From G965200765 sp965200765 (GTDB lineage Bacteria > Pseudomonadota > Gammaproteobacteria > Arenicellales > JAJDZL01): 64,000 bases of DNA. A model generated the notes under the pieces. The model did no database searches. It saw only the letters and a program-made list of their open reading frames with translations, and was not told the DNA's origin. Position numbers and translations under genes: made by a program. Shown here one piece after another: positions 40,483-50,148 of this stretch. Location of the stretch: contig OZ241380.1 in assembly GCA_965200765.1 (NCBI GenBank), positions 2,790,001 to 2,854,000 on the forward strand, in the 5' to 3' direction. How positions within the stretch are numbered: the stretch's first letter is position 1; the number at the start of each line of letters is the position of its first letter.

Positions 40483-41645
40483 CCGGATATTTCACCAGAA
40501 TTATTCCTGACCCCGGTCAACGCCGGGTGATTTTGTCCGTAGTTGCTGTGATCGCAGTCTACGGATTGACAATCGGCATGTTTCATCCCTTGATCAGTCT
40601 GAACATGGAAGCACGCGGCTACAGTTCGACACTCATTGGCATCACCGGGATGATGCCTTTTGTCGCCGCCATTTTTGCTTCTCCGCTGGCCCCGCTACTG
40701 ATGCGTAGCATAAATATCAACAAGCTGATTGCCATTTGCATATTTCTGGATTTTCTATTCGCATTGATTTTGGCATTTTTCGACGATGTTTATCTGTGGA
40801 TGGGAATTCGGTTTCTGATGGGAGTGGTGGGAACATTCATGTTCGTTGCCAGTGAAAGCTGGCTTGCTGAAATTGCCGAAGATCATTCGCGTGGTCAAAT
40901 CATGGGTATCTATACATTTACCCTGAGTGCTACTTTTGCTCTCGCACCGATTGTTGTGATTATCTTCGGTGTCCATGGTCCCACGCCGTTTATTGTGGCG
41001 GCAATCATTATTGTTTCGGCGCTCTTGCCGCTTTGGGGTACGCGCGACGCAAGTCCGGATTTTTCTGGCGGCAAGGTGTCCCAGGTATTCAAGTTCATGG
41101 TATTGGCTCCAACATTGACGGCCGCCGTCGCTCTGGTTTCATTTGAAGAAGCAGCGATTTTGACGCTGATGCCAGTCTACGCGATCTACAGTGGGCTCAG
41201 TGAGGCACACTCCGCGTTCATTCTGACTATTGTCGCAGTCGGCTCCATGGTGTTTCAACCACTCGTGGGCTGGCTCGCAGACCAAATGAACCGGCACAAG
41301 TTGATCCTTTTGTGTACGGGGATTTCCATATTGGGAGGACTCTTGGTTTCTGTTACGATTACTGTGCAAATTCTGGCTTGGCCGATCCTTTTTGTTTGGG
41401 GCGGCGCAGTCGCAGGCATTTATACGGTAGCGCTGACATTGCTCAGTCAGCATTTTCGCGGCGCACAGCTCGCCGCCGGCAATGCCGCTTTCGGCATCAT
41501 GTGGGGCGTTGCCGGGACTTCCGGACCTTTGGCCGCAGGAATTGCAATCGACTGGTGGAACCCGCATGGATTTATCGTCGTGGTCACCATTGCCGGTTTG
41601 GCTTTTCTGATTCTTGCCGGAATCAGAGGGGCTTCAAAAAGGTAA
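40479..41645 (+). CDS. MFS transporter
   Basis: About 388 residues with twelve predicted membrane spans, MFS fold, including the loop GWLADQMNRHKLIL, a variant of the inter-domain motif, and FLMGVVGTFMFVASESWLAE in the first half (YcaD/sugar-efflux-like group). I use the GTG at 40479, which overlaps the ggt stop by 4 bp; TTG at 40464 is the other option. Coupling to ggt suggests the transporter moves a substrate or product of that enzyme. Direction is not certain. Confidence 0.85.
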   Translation: MTGYFTRIIPDPGQRRVILSVVAVIAVYGLTIGMFHPLISLNMEARGYSSTLIGITGMMPFVAAIFASPLAPLLMRSININKLIAICIFLDFLFALILAFFDDVYLWMGIRFLMGVVGTFMFVASESWLAEIAEDHSRGQIMGIYTFTLSATFALAPIVVIIFGVHGPTPFIVAAIIIVSALLPLWGTRDASPDFSGGKVSQVFKFMVLAPTLTAAVALVSFEEAAILTLMPVYAIYSGLSEAHSAFILTIVAVGSMVFQPLVGWLADQMNRHKLILLCTGISILGGLLVSVTITVQILAWPILFVWGGAVAGIYTVALTLLSQHFRGAQLAAGNAAFGIMWGVAGTSGPLAAGIAIDWWNPHGFIVVVTIAGLAFLILAGIRGASKR

Positions 41646-41763
41646 TGTTGTGTTTTGCAATCAAAATCCAGTTCATCGGAAAAATAGCAAGAATCGGCTT
41701 GTGATTCCAGGTTTGAAAATAGAAAATGAACTTGAAACTTTCATTGAAACTTGGTAACTGGAC

Positions 41764-42609
41764 ATGTGTAGCAACGACTATCAACGAATCGAAAAATCCA
41801 TACACTTCATAGAAGAAAACTTTGCGCGGCAACCTTCGCTGAATGAGATTGCCGACTACACTGGTTTGAGTGAATACCATTTCCAAAGACTTTTCAAGCG
41901 ATGGGCCGGTATTTCTCCCAAGCGTTTTGTGCAGTATTTGACTGCACAGTACTCCGGCACACTGCTTCGAACAAACATGACTTTGCTCGATACTTCAATG
42001 GAAGCTGGACTTTCAAGTACCGGTCGCTTGCATGATCTGTTTGTCAATGTCTATGCCATGACTCCCGACGAGTATCGGCATGAGGCGAAGAACCTGATAA
42101 TCCGTTATGGATGGTTTTCGTCTCCGTTTGGTAACTGTCTCGCCGGAAAAACAGATCGCGGTATTTGCTGGCTTAGTTTTCATGACAAGCCCAACCGCGA
42201 TGGTATTGAACAATTGCAAAGCGAATGGAAAGGTGCATCTTTGGTGGAATCCGATGATGCGATCAAAAACGAAATGAATCGGGTATTTGGAAAAGAACAC
42301 GATGTGTCCACTGAGTTCATGGTGCATTTGAAGGGTACGAATCTTCAAATCAGGGTCTGGGAAGCTCTGTTGAAAATTCCGCAGGGCAAACTGGTCTCAT
42401 ATTCGCACCTGGCGAAAGTTGTTGAACGGCCCGATGCTGTTCGCGCAGTTGCTTCCGCAGTTGGCCGAAATCCCGTTTCTTATCTTGTCCCTTGCCACAG
42501 AGTCATACGACAATCCGGTGGACTGGGCGGATATCGCTGGGGATTGACCCGAAAAACAGCTATTTTAGCAAGGGAATCACTTCAAAATTGCTCGCATGAG
42601 ACAGGATAG
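41764..42609 (+). CDS. AraC-type HTH fused to methylated-DNA--protein-cysteine methyltransferase
   Basis: 281 residues. Residues 1-105 are an AraC helix-turn-helix (RQPSLNEIADYTGLSEYHF, FKRWAGISPKRF). Residues 115-281 are an Ogt/MGMT domain with the acceptor motif PCHRVI (Cys244) and GGYRWGL. It removes alkyl groups from O6-alkylguanine by suicide transfer. The Ada N-terminal zinc/phosphotriester domain is missing, so methyl-phosphotriester sensing is not expected. Same architecture as many Ada-like proteins annotated as bifunctional. Confidence 0.92.
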   Translation: MCSNDYQRIEKSIHFIEENFARQPSLNEIADYTGLSEYHFQRLFKRWAGISPKRFVQYLTAQYSGTLLRTNMTLLDTSMEAGLSSTGRLHDLFVNVYAMTPDEYRHEAKNLIIRYGWFSSPFGNCLAGKTDRGICWLSFHDKPNRDGIEQLQSEWKGASLVESDDAIKNEMNRVFGKEHDVSTEFMVHLKGTNLQIRVWEALLKIPQGKLVSYSHLAKVVERPDAVRAVASAVGRNPVSYLVPCHRVIRQSGGLGGYRWGLTRKTAILARESLQNCSHETG

Positions 42610-42826
42610 CCGTACTTGATAGAATTGTAGAAACTCATATAATCACCATAACGCCAGGGGTGCCAGAGCAAAAACACGCAACAGCAAGCAAATCCGACCG
42701 CAAAGGAAAGGTTTGAGAAGATTTCTGCAGGAAAATGGACGAACCTCCTGCCATTGTTGCAGTGTAAATTCAAAAGGCATTCCCGATGAATAACACATGC
42801 CTTATTGTTATCAGGAGATTGAACTG

Positions 42827-43705
42827 ATGAAAACTTCAATGAAGGCTTTTGGCACTTCGAGTCGTACCGGTCATGATTCAAGTGAATTTTACAAGCGCAA
42901 GATTTACAATGACCATGACTCAGTTGTCAAGGGATTGGTCGATGACGAATTTGAACCGATAGACTGTAAAGCTACTGGACAAATTTATCAACATTCCAGT
43001 GAATCAATGCATGAGTTGCCTGACCAGTCCGTACATTTGATGGTTACGTCTCCACCGTACAATGTCGGTAAGGAATATGATAAAGACCTGTCAATCGATG
43101 AATACATGGATTTATTGAATCGTGTCTTTCGTGAAACCTATCGAGTACTTGTTCCTGGAGGAAGAGCTTGCATCAATATAGCCAATATTGGCCGCAAACC
43201 TTATTTACCTCTGAATGCCATGCTGATACAGACAATGCTAGAAATCGGATATTTGATGCGCGGAGAAATAATTTGGAACAAGTCGGCAAGCGCAGGAGTT
43301 TCTTGCGCTTGGGGCAGCTGGCTTTCCCCGTCCAATCCAGTATTGAGAGATGTACATGAATACATAATTGTTTTTTCCAAAATCGGATACTCACGCAAAT
43401 CAAAGGAAAGGAAAGGAACTATCGACAGAGATGATTTTCTTGAATGGACAAAGAGTATCTGGCAAATGCCCGCTGAATCTGCAAAGAGGGTGAATCATCC
43501 TGCTCCTTTCCCTCTTGAATTGCCGCGCAGACTGATTCATCTTTATACGTTTGAAAATGACATTGTTCTTGACCCGTTCATTGGTTCGGGAACAACAGCC
43601 ATTGCTTGTATTGAATCAGGACGGCAATATGTTGGCTATGATATTTCTGAGGATTATGTCACTACAGCTAACAATAGAATAAGCAATCACCTGAGTAATT
43701 TATGA
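42827..43705 (+). CDS. Site-specific DNA methyltransferase (beta class, N4-cytosine or N6-adenine)
   Basis: 292 residues from the ATG at 42827, with AGGAG 8 bp upstream. Catalytic motif IV TSPPYNVG (75-78 = SPPY) comes before the AdoMet motif I DPFIGSGTT (249-257), the beta-class order. SPPY occurs in both N4-cytosine and some N6-adenine enzymes. No restriction gene is adjacent, so it is an orphan or regulatory methylase. Somewhat AT-rich. A short palindrome TTCAATG-CAT-CATTGAA (43706-43722) follows the stop without a T-run. Confidence 0.88.
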   Translation: MKTSMKAFGTSSRTGHDSSEFYKRKIYNDHDSVVKGLVDDEFEPIDCKATGQIYQHSSESMHELPDQSVHLMVTSPPYNVGKEYDKDLSIDEYMDLLNRVFRETYRVLVPGGRACINIANIGRKPYLPLNAMLIQTMLEIGYLMRGEIIWNKSASAGVSCAWGSWLSPSNPVLRDVHEYIIVFSKIGYSRKSKERKGTIDRDDFLEWTKSIWQMPAESAKRVNHPAPFPLELPRRLIHLYTFENDIVLDPFIGSGTTAIACIESGRQYVGYDISEDYVTTANNRISNHLSNL

Positions 43706-43949
43706 TTCAATGCATCATTGAAATGTTTGCAGACATAAATTGTCAATATAAAAAGTAAAAAGAAATATTTCAGTTAAAGTTTTGCGGATTGTTGGTTCAT
43801 TGAAAATTGGAATTGAAATAAGCTGGAATTACAAACCAATATATGACAAATTCATGGTGAATATATTTTTGTAAAAAGATTGCGGCAGTATTTGCTATAT
43901 ACCTGTTTCAGTTCAACTACTGGTGGCACAGGAATTTCATTTAACCAAT

Positions 43950-46046
43950 CTAACTTTCAGTTTCAAGCTGCTCGCGGCATGGCAATGCCTCCAATAGTTT
44001 CACCAGAGAATCAAATGGCGGACTACACGTATTCTCACTGCACAAGTACGCATTTGTTTCTTCTGTAACCGGCAACTGTGCCAATGCCCCGGGGCGTACA
44101 GTCGAATCGGAAGGTACCGCAAGAATCGTCATGTTTAATGGACCTTGATCAACACAAGCACCCAGCCAATCTGCCAACTGATTCGTATCGCCCTGTAGCA
44201 AAACCGTAGTTGGTCCTACGAATGCTTCCTCCGAGGCACACACCAGTGAACCATAGGAAGACGGCATACGCTTTGCACCATCTTGCAGCGCTGAAACGAC
44301 CGAACGGGCCTCTTCTGTATATCGCAAATCGCCCAGCGTATGTCCAACTCTCAATAGTAAACGAGCAAATACACCATTTCCCGAGGGGGTTGCATCATCA
44401 TGAGTCGGCAAAGACCGATAAAGCAATTCCTCGTGGTCATCAGATGTAAAGTAAAACGCACCGGATTCTTTATCTTGAAAATACTCAAATATGGCTTCAA
44501 TCAAATCCAGCATGAAATAGTAGTCGGTCTCTCGCCATCTCGCCTGCAGGAGCTCGAATACTCCGTCGGCCATGAACACATAATCGTCCAGATAAGCGTT
44601 TAAATGCGCCTTGTCTCCTCTCGACGCGGCCAACAGGCGACCGTCTTTCCACATGCGGTCACGTACATAGTCAACTGCACGTTCCGCCGATTGAACAAAC
44701 TCCTCGCGATGCAACATTCGACCTGCTTTTGCCATAGCCTTGATCATCAGTCCATTCCAGGATGCCAGTACTTTGTCATCTAACCCCGGACGAATACGCT
44801 TGGAGCGAGCATCATGCAATTTTTGTCGTCCACTTGCAATTGAACCATCCACTTCACTCTGTGAAAACCCGGTACGTTCGACAACAGTCTCCAGTGAGTT
44901 GACTACGCTGAGATGCCACTTGCCCTCGAAATTCGGAGCTCCGCGCAAACCAAAACGAACCTCGAATACCCGTAGTTCCTGCTCAGTCAGCAGTTTTTGC
45001 AACTCCTCCCGTTCCCAAACATAGTACTTGCCTTCATGCCCCTCCGAATCTGCGTCCAATGCGGAATAGTATCCGCCCGTCGACGATTGCATTTCACTCA
45101 ACACCCATTCGGCAACACCGGATGCAACTTCGTGAAAATCCGGTCGATTGGCAACAAAGCCGTAGTCCACATATACCGGCATCAGCAATGCACTGTCATA
45201 GAGCATCTTTTCGAAATGAGGAATTTCCCACTTTGCATCGACCGAGTATCGGTAAAACCCGCCGCCAATTTGGTCATACAATCCACCATGCGCCATCGCT
45301 TGCAAAGTATGCACCGCTTTTTTCATTGCCGATTCCCTTTCCTTTGCATCCCGCTCCATTGACAAGCTGTATGCAAGCAACAAGTCGTATTGTGTTGAAT
45401 GCGGAAATTTGGGTGCATCTCCAAAGCCGCCATAAACCGGGTCGTAGTACGCCTCCAACTCGCGAACAGCATCACTCAGCAACGATTCAGCCGGCCCGGC
45501 TTGGGCCTTGCTAGACGCACTCTGTAGTTTCAGGAATGCATCCTTGATCGCTTTGTTGTGTTGCGGAATTTTGTCTCTGTTGACTTGAAAATTTTGGGCG
45601 ATTCGGTCCAGCAATTCACCAAAGCCTGGCATTCCCATTCGTGCCGTTTTCGGAAAGTAAGTACCGGCAAAGATCGGTGTATGCTCGTCAGGTGTAAGAA
45701 ACATGGTGAGTGGCCAGCCTCCGCCGCGCTGATTGAACAACTGATGAGCAAGCTGGTAAATCTTGTCCAAATCCGGTCGCTCTTCGCGATCAACTTTTAC
45801 ACAAATATATTGCGAATTCATTTTTTGAGCGATTTCTTCATCTTCGAAGGACTCGCGTTCCATGACATGGCACCAGTGGCAAGCCGAATAACCAATGGAA
45901 AGCAGAATCAGCTTCTCTTCAGCTTTTGCGCGCGCCAATGCTTCCGGTCCCCACGGATACCAGTCTACCGGATTGTAGGCATGCTGAAGTAGATAGGGAC
46001 TTGATTCGTGGACCAATCGATTGGGTTCTTTGCTTGACTCGGACAC
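43950..46046 (-). CDS. DUF255 thioredoxin-like / six-hairpin protein (YyaL, SSP411 type)
   Basis: 698 residues starting at GTG. The N-terminal thioredoxin-like DUF255 domain reads NRLVHESSPYLLQHAYNPVDW, with Cys56-x-x-Cys59 in YSACHWCHVM. The remainder is an alpha/alpha-barrel of the glycosidase/epimerase type (GGGFYRYSVDAKWEIPHFEKM). Full-length member of a universally conserved but poorly understood family, assumed cytoplasmic. Monocistronic in appearance. Confidence 0.9.
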   Translation of the reverse strand: MSESSKEPNRLVHESSPYLLQHAYNPVDWYPWGPEALARAKAEEKLILLSIGYSACHWCHVMERESFEDEEIAQKMNSQYICVKVDREERPDLDKIYQLAHQLFNQRGGGWPLTMFLTPDEHTPIFAGTYFPKTARMGMPGFGELLDRIAQNFQVNRDKIPQHNKAIKDAFLKLQSASSKAQAGPAESLLSDAVRELEAYYDPVYGGFGDAPKFPHSTQYDLLLAYSLSMERDAKERESAMKKAVHTLQAMAHGGLYDQIGGGFYRYSVDAKWEIPHFEKMLYDSALLMPVYVDYGFVANRPDFHEVASGVAEWVLSEMQSSTGGYYSALDADSEGHEGKYYVWEREELQKLLTEQELRVFEVRFGLRGAPNFEGKWHLSVVNSLETVVERTGFSQSEVDGSIASGRQKLHDARSKRIRPGLDDKVLASWNGLMIKAMAKAGRMLHREEFVQSAERAVDYVRDRMWKDGRLLAASRGDKAHLNAYLDDYVFMADGVFELLQARWRETDYYFMLDLIEAIFEYFQDKESGAFYFTSDDHEELLYRSLPTHDDATPSGNGVFARLLLRVGHTLGDLRYTEEARSVVSALQDGAKRMPSSYGSLVCASEEAFVGPTTVLLQGDTNQLADWLGACVDQGPLNMTILAVPSDSTVRPGALAQLPVTEETNAYLCSENTCSPPFDSLVKLLEALPCREQLETES

Positions 46047-46187
46047 TGAACTGAAAAAACCAATTTGCTAAGTGGATGAAGATTTTTTTGAAAATTGCTT
46101 GTTCAGTTTATACCACTTTCGATGGTTCAACCTTGCCATGATCAATCAGGAGATACAACCACACTCCCGCATCTGAAGAAGCGAAGT

Positions 46188-48686
46188 TCAAAAACCACGA
46201 TCGTACCGCATCAACAGCGCAACGTCATTCAATCCACGAGAATGCCCTTTGCTACGGGAAACAATTGCCGCCAGATTCAAACTTCCTTCACACCATGGCC
46301 GCTGGTATTTGAATTCCAAATCCAATTGGCGACCTGTCGGTACCAGAGAAATGATTTCTTCTTCAAGCGTCACCTGTCTGTTACGGTCTCGGCCGCTCAC
46401 CCACCGCACTGTGGTTTGACCTGCTTCAACGCGAAGCGGTTGTGAAACTCGTATCGCGATACTGTCACCGCGCTTGAAAATCCCCTCTCTGACAACACCC
46501 GCGTCAAATGCACTCATCGCAAGCGACGATATATCTGTCAGCATTCCTCGGTCAGTCGTACCGGTACGACTCACGCCACCCCAAATGCTACCCAGCAACT
46601 TCCATTGACTGGCGGTTGTCTTGTGTACGGAAATACCGGCAAATCCGGTGGTTGCATTCAAACCACCGAACGCGCCGCTTGCATTGCTGCCAACCAAACC
46701 GTTTTGCTCCTGCAAAACGCCAAGTTGAAATCCTATGCCTGACTGTTCACCCTTCCCGATAAAGAATTCCACCGCCGCGCCGTGCGACGAACTTGATGCG
46801 GCATCGCGTTGCAATCCGTACTGGGCCTTGCCATTGAAGACAGCAAAATTCAATTCGCTTTCGCTTGAACGCAACCCCTGAAAAGATACTCCCGCAAAAA
46901 TACCGTCGCGCACCACTGAAAACAGTGGGTTTGCAAAAGCAGAATCATCAACAAATGAATTTGGCTTCAACACATTTTCGCTTTGTAAGCCAAACTGCCA
47001 GCCGGGAGGCATTCTAAAACCAAAATAGGATTCATGGTCATCACCCGTGTACGTCATGGACAATCGCTGTACATCTGCTTCCAATTGACCAGGGTCCGAA
47101 TTCAATGAACGCAAGGAACTTCTGTAATTACCAGCAACTGAAGTCGTTGCCTGTTCAGATTGGTGCAACTGAATGTGCACCTTAAGATCTCCTTGATTCC
47201 ATTGAATCCCTGTTGGCACACTGCCCAGATTTGCCAATTGATTCTTTAAATGATCAGTAGCGGCCGGTGATGTATAAACATACTCACCAAATGAACGGAA
47301 GAAAGGTGCATCCAATGAATCGAACACTGCAATTTCCCGAGTTGACAAAGCAGAATCAAGCGCATCCCCGACCGCGGCTGCAAGAGAGAGCGAACTGAGA
47401 TTTTCCAGCTCGAAACTGCCGGACAATTGATCGCCAGTCAAAATTCGAGTATTCTGGCGCGGCCAAGTGGCTACATTCAGATCCATTAAACCCTGACCAT
47501 AAATATCCTCATTCGCGTAAATACCCCGATCATTTGCAGTTTCCAACAAGCGTTCAACAATCTCATCATTGCCCAGCTGATCGCGATAAAACTGTTTCAA
47601 CAAGGCAAATCCACCGGCAACCAGTGGTGCTGCAAATGACGTGCCGCGGGCCGACCCAACATAGCAACCCTGATTTGAACCGGCTACGGATTGTGGACTG
47701 CAGATGATGCTGGCTACCGGTCCTTTCACTGTACCGGGCGCCGCCAGGCAAAATTCTTTCGCAACTCCGCAATGATTAGAGTAATTGGCAATTGTCCCGG
47801 AATTGTCAACGGCTACAACAGCAAGTGAATGGCCCTGAAGTTCACCAATGCGATACGGTATTCCCGAATACAACAAAGGCGAATATTTTACCTCGGGAAT
47901 ATTGGTACCTCCCGCGTTGCCGGCGGCCCACACATAAACAGTTCTTTGCGAAGCAGGACGATCCGCCTGTTTCAACGCCTCAATCATTTCGGGATAAACC
48001 GTCAGCAATCGCTCGCGACTGGTCCCGATAATTCCGTAAGCTCGTGCATAACTGATATTGACTACGTCGGCATGCTGATTCATTCGATTGAAGATGTCGG
48101 CCTGAAATGGGTCAAAGGCACTTTGACTGATTTCCGGTATGGATCCTGAATGATAAACCGGCCGACCGCTTCCAAGGCGAATTCCGGCAGACAGCAGTTT
48201 CGAGTCAAAAGCAATACCATGGATCGGAAGCGAGCGATCTGTTGTGTCTCGGTTTGACACCATGACACCGCCAACAGTTGTTCCATGAGACGGAATGTTG
48301 TCCAGACAACGGCCGGAGGGTTCGCTACGTCGCAAGCACGCGTTGAATACTGGATTGTAGCCTTCAGCATTCCAGCTGTTGGCTAGAATTTTACCACCCG
48401 AAAACTCCGGATGAGTCTTGTCAATACCATTGTCCACCATGCCGATGACAACGTTTTCACCCGTTGCGCCGCGAGCGTACGCATATTGGGCCTTGACTAG
48501 ATTCAATGCGGGTTGGTTCTGGAATTCTCGAAAATTTTCATATTGCATGCGTAATTCGGTTTCGGTACCTGTGGGGCGTTCCCCCGGACTGACCCTTGCA
48601 CTCCCAATTGATGAACCGCCGCCACCGCATGAAATCAGAAACAAAGAAAAGCCGAGGACACAAACTGAAAATTTAACCAAATCCAT
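46188..48686 (-). CDS. Subtilisin-like (S8) lipoprotein protease with barrel-like C-terminus, copy 1
   Basis: 832 residues. Lipobox LFLISC gives Cys20 as lipidation site, followed by GGGGSS. The S8 triad is intact: Asp85 in IGMVDNGID, His134 in SHGTTVGG, Ser350 in RGTSFAAPLVAGG. The C-terminal half (from about 480) shows alternating strands and ends ALLMRYDRGF, consistent with an outer-membrane autotransporter domain. This layout matches surface maturation proteases such as NalP and SphB1. It is a paralogue of the gene at 50149 without that gene's Pro-rich linker. Confidence 0.85.
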   Translation of the reverse strand: MDLVKFSVCVLGFSLFLISCGGGGSSIGSARVSPGERPTGTETELRMQYENFREFQNQPALNLVKAQYAYARGATGENVVIGMVDNGIDKTHPEFSGGKILANSWNAEGYNPVFNACLRRSEPSGRCLDNIPSHGTTVGGVMVSNRDTTDRSLPIHGIAFDSKLLSAGIRLGSGRPVYHSGSIPEISQSAFDPFQADIFNRMNQHADVVNISYARAYGIIGTSRERLLTVYPEMIEALKQADRPASQRTVYVWAAGNAGGTNIPEVKYSPLLYSGIPYRIGELQGHSLAVVAVDNSGTIANYSNHCGVAKEFCLAAPGTVKGPVASIICSPQSVAGSNQGCYVGSARGTSFAAPLVAGGFALLKQFYRDQLGNDEIVERLLETANDRGIYANEDIYGQGLMDLNVATWPRQNTRILTGDQLSGSFELENLSSLSLAAAVGDALDSALSTREIAVFDSLDAPFFRSFGEYVYTSPAATDHLKNQLANLGSVPTGIQWNQGDLKVHIQLHQSEQATTSVAGNYRSSLRSLNSDPGQLEADVQRLSMTYTGDDHESYFGFRMPPGWQFGLQSENVLKPNSFVDDSAFANPLFSVVRDGIFAGVSFQGLRSSESELNFAVFNGKAQYGLQRDAASSSSHGAAVEFFIGKGEQSGIGFQLGVLQEQNGLVGSNASGAFGGLNATTGFAGISVHKTTASQWKLLGSIWGGVSRTGTTDRGMLTDISSLAMSAFDAGVVREGIFKRGDSIAIRVSQPLRVEAGQTTVRWVSGRDRNRQVTLEEEIISLVPTGRQLDLEFKYQRPWCEGSLNLAAIVSRSKGHSRGLNDVALLMRYDRGF

Positions 48687-48858
48687 TGCTCTACTGAAAG
48701 TTGATGAAATCGCAAAATCTCTCGTTTAGCTCACCTGCAACAAATTGTGTCAAGTCAGATTATCAGAAAAATTTGCAACACTTGTGCGCGGACACGTCTG
48801 AGGAGGCTTCACACTTGCTGGCATTCTTTGCGGGCACATTCTTTTGCAATCAACTCCA

Positions 48859-50118
48859 TCACAAGCATTGCGATGCACGCTCGTCTTCCGAGTTCAACGC
48901 AATCTCACATTTTCCACCTCTTTTCTGGCATTCCTTGATCGCTCTTTCTTCGGCACGCAACTCGGTGCCGTACCCATAGGAATAACCGTAATTTCCCCGA
49001 TTCGCAGAAGAAACAGCAATTGCAACACATTCCAGTATTCCTGCTTGCAAGACTTTACATGCAATTGACTTGTGGCGGCGAGATGCCTTGCAGTTCGAAA
49101 GCGCATCTGCTCTTGCTCCCTTCGGACTATCACCATTCCCGAATGCCCAGGCATATTTGCCAACAGCATTTCTTCCGTAGGCGATGGCCGTAAAAATCTC
49201 TGGCCTTGCTTCCGTGTTTTCGACGCAATCAGTTACACAATTTTGAACTGCGGCACGGAATGTAACTGAATCCTTTACCCCACTATGGTTCGCATGATCA
49301 AGTTTGATGAATTTTGCACTGACACCTTTTTTCTGGAGTTTTTCAATGTACAGTTTCGCAATGACAGGGTGAGTGTTATCGTCTTCACTGCCTGTAATAG
49401 CGACAACCTCAGTGTCAACAGGGACCGAATTGACGTAGTTGTGGGGCGACAAGCTGTGGGGACGACTGCTCCATCGATTCATTGAAGTCCAGCGGCGGAT
49501 GTTGCATGGACAGGCAGTAAGTACAGCCGCATTTACCAACCCCGGGTATTGTCCAAGAATCACTCCGCTGATCGCCGCGCCGCCAGATTGTCCAATCAAT
49601 ACAACACGTTTCGACTGATGATGTTTTTTGAGTTTGCCGATCGCGGACGCGATTGCACTGACGACAGGCCCCCGATAGGCATCGCCGATACCGATATAAC
49701 CATTGCCAGACGATCTTGAACCCGCGGCATCACGGTACCCCGGACGGATCAGCACTATCGCTGTAACATTCTCGCGAGCAATTCGCTTGGCATCAGCATC
49801 AAAACCATCGGCGGGCGTGTCGGACCAAATATCACCATGTATGAATATAAACAGTGTCTGATTGCCGGGCCGGGCGTTGAACGTATGAATGACAAGACAT
49901 TCATCTCCTCCTTGCACACGCGTGATATTGTCGGGAGTCAGACATTCCGCCGGAGTCTCTACTACTGATGTACGAGCAGGAGCACAACCGGCAATTGCCA
50001 GTGCCAGCATGGAAATTGCAAGAATTTGCAACCAGCTCTTGACATCTCCAAATTCAATGTTGTCTACAATTGGGTTGCTTTGAAATCGCAGGAATATACG
50101 ACGGCAATATTGAATCAA
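48859..50118 (-). CDS. Alpha/beta hydrolase lipoprotein with C-terminal DUF4189 domain
   Basis: Up to 419 residues. A hydrophobic segment ending LALAIAGC gives a lipobox. The hydrolase part has FIFIHGDIW (oxyanion), nucleophile Ser in GQSGGAAISG, and DHANHSG with the likely catalytic His. The last 100 residues match DUF4189 (AIAYG...YAWAFG, A...C, CVAIAVS), a secreted Cys-rich module. The start is uncertain: TTG at 50118 gives a long pre-sequence, while TTG or ATG near 50010-50035 gives a compact signal. It lies between the two S8 lipoproteins on the same strand. Confidence 0.75.
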   Translation of the reverse strand: MIQYCRRIFLRFQSNPIVDNIEFGDVKSWLQILAISMLALAIAGCAPARTSVVETPAECLTPDNITRVQGGDECLVIHTFNARPGNQTLFIFIHGDIWSDTPADGFDADAKRIARENVTAIVLIRPGYRDAAGSRSSGNGYIGIGDAYRGPVVSAIASAIGKLKKHHQSKRVVLIGQSGGAAISGVILGQYPGLVNAAVLTACPCNIRRWTSMNRWSSRPHSLSPHNYVNSVPVDTEVVAITGSEDDNTHPVIAKLYIEKLQKKGVSAKFIKLDHANHSGVKDSVTFRAAVQNCVTDCVENTEARPEIFTAIAYGRNAVGKYAWAFGNGDSPKGARADALSNCKASRRHKSIACKVLQAGILECVAIAVSSANRGNYGYSYGYGTELRAEERAIKECQKRGGKCEIALNSEDERASQCL

Positions 50119-50148
50119 AGCAAGCCTGAATTGCTGGATATTGTTGAG

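Noticed and set aside
42582..42881. 99-codon minus-strand frame with a hydrophobic segment (FAVGFACCCVFLLW)
   Set aside because: It overlaps the methyltransferase start, and its first third looks non-coding. A short membrane peptide cannot be fully excluded.
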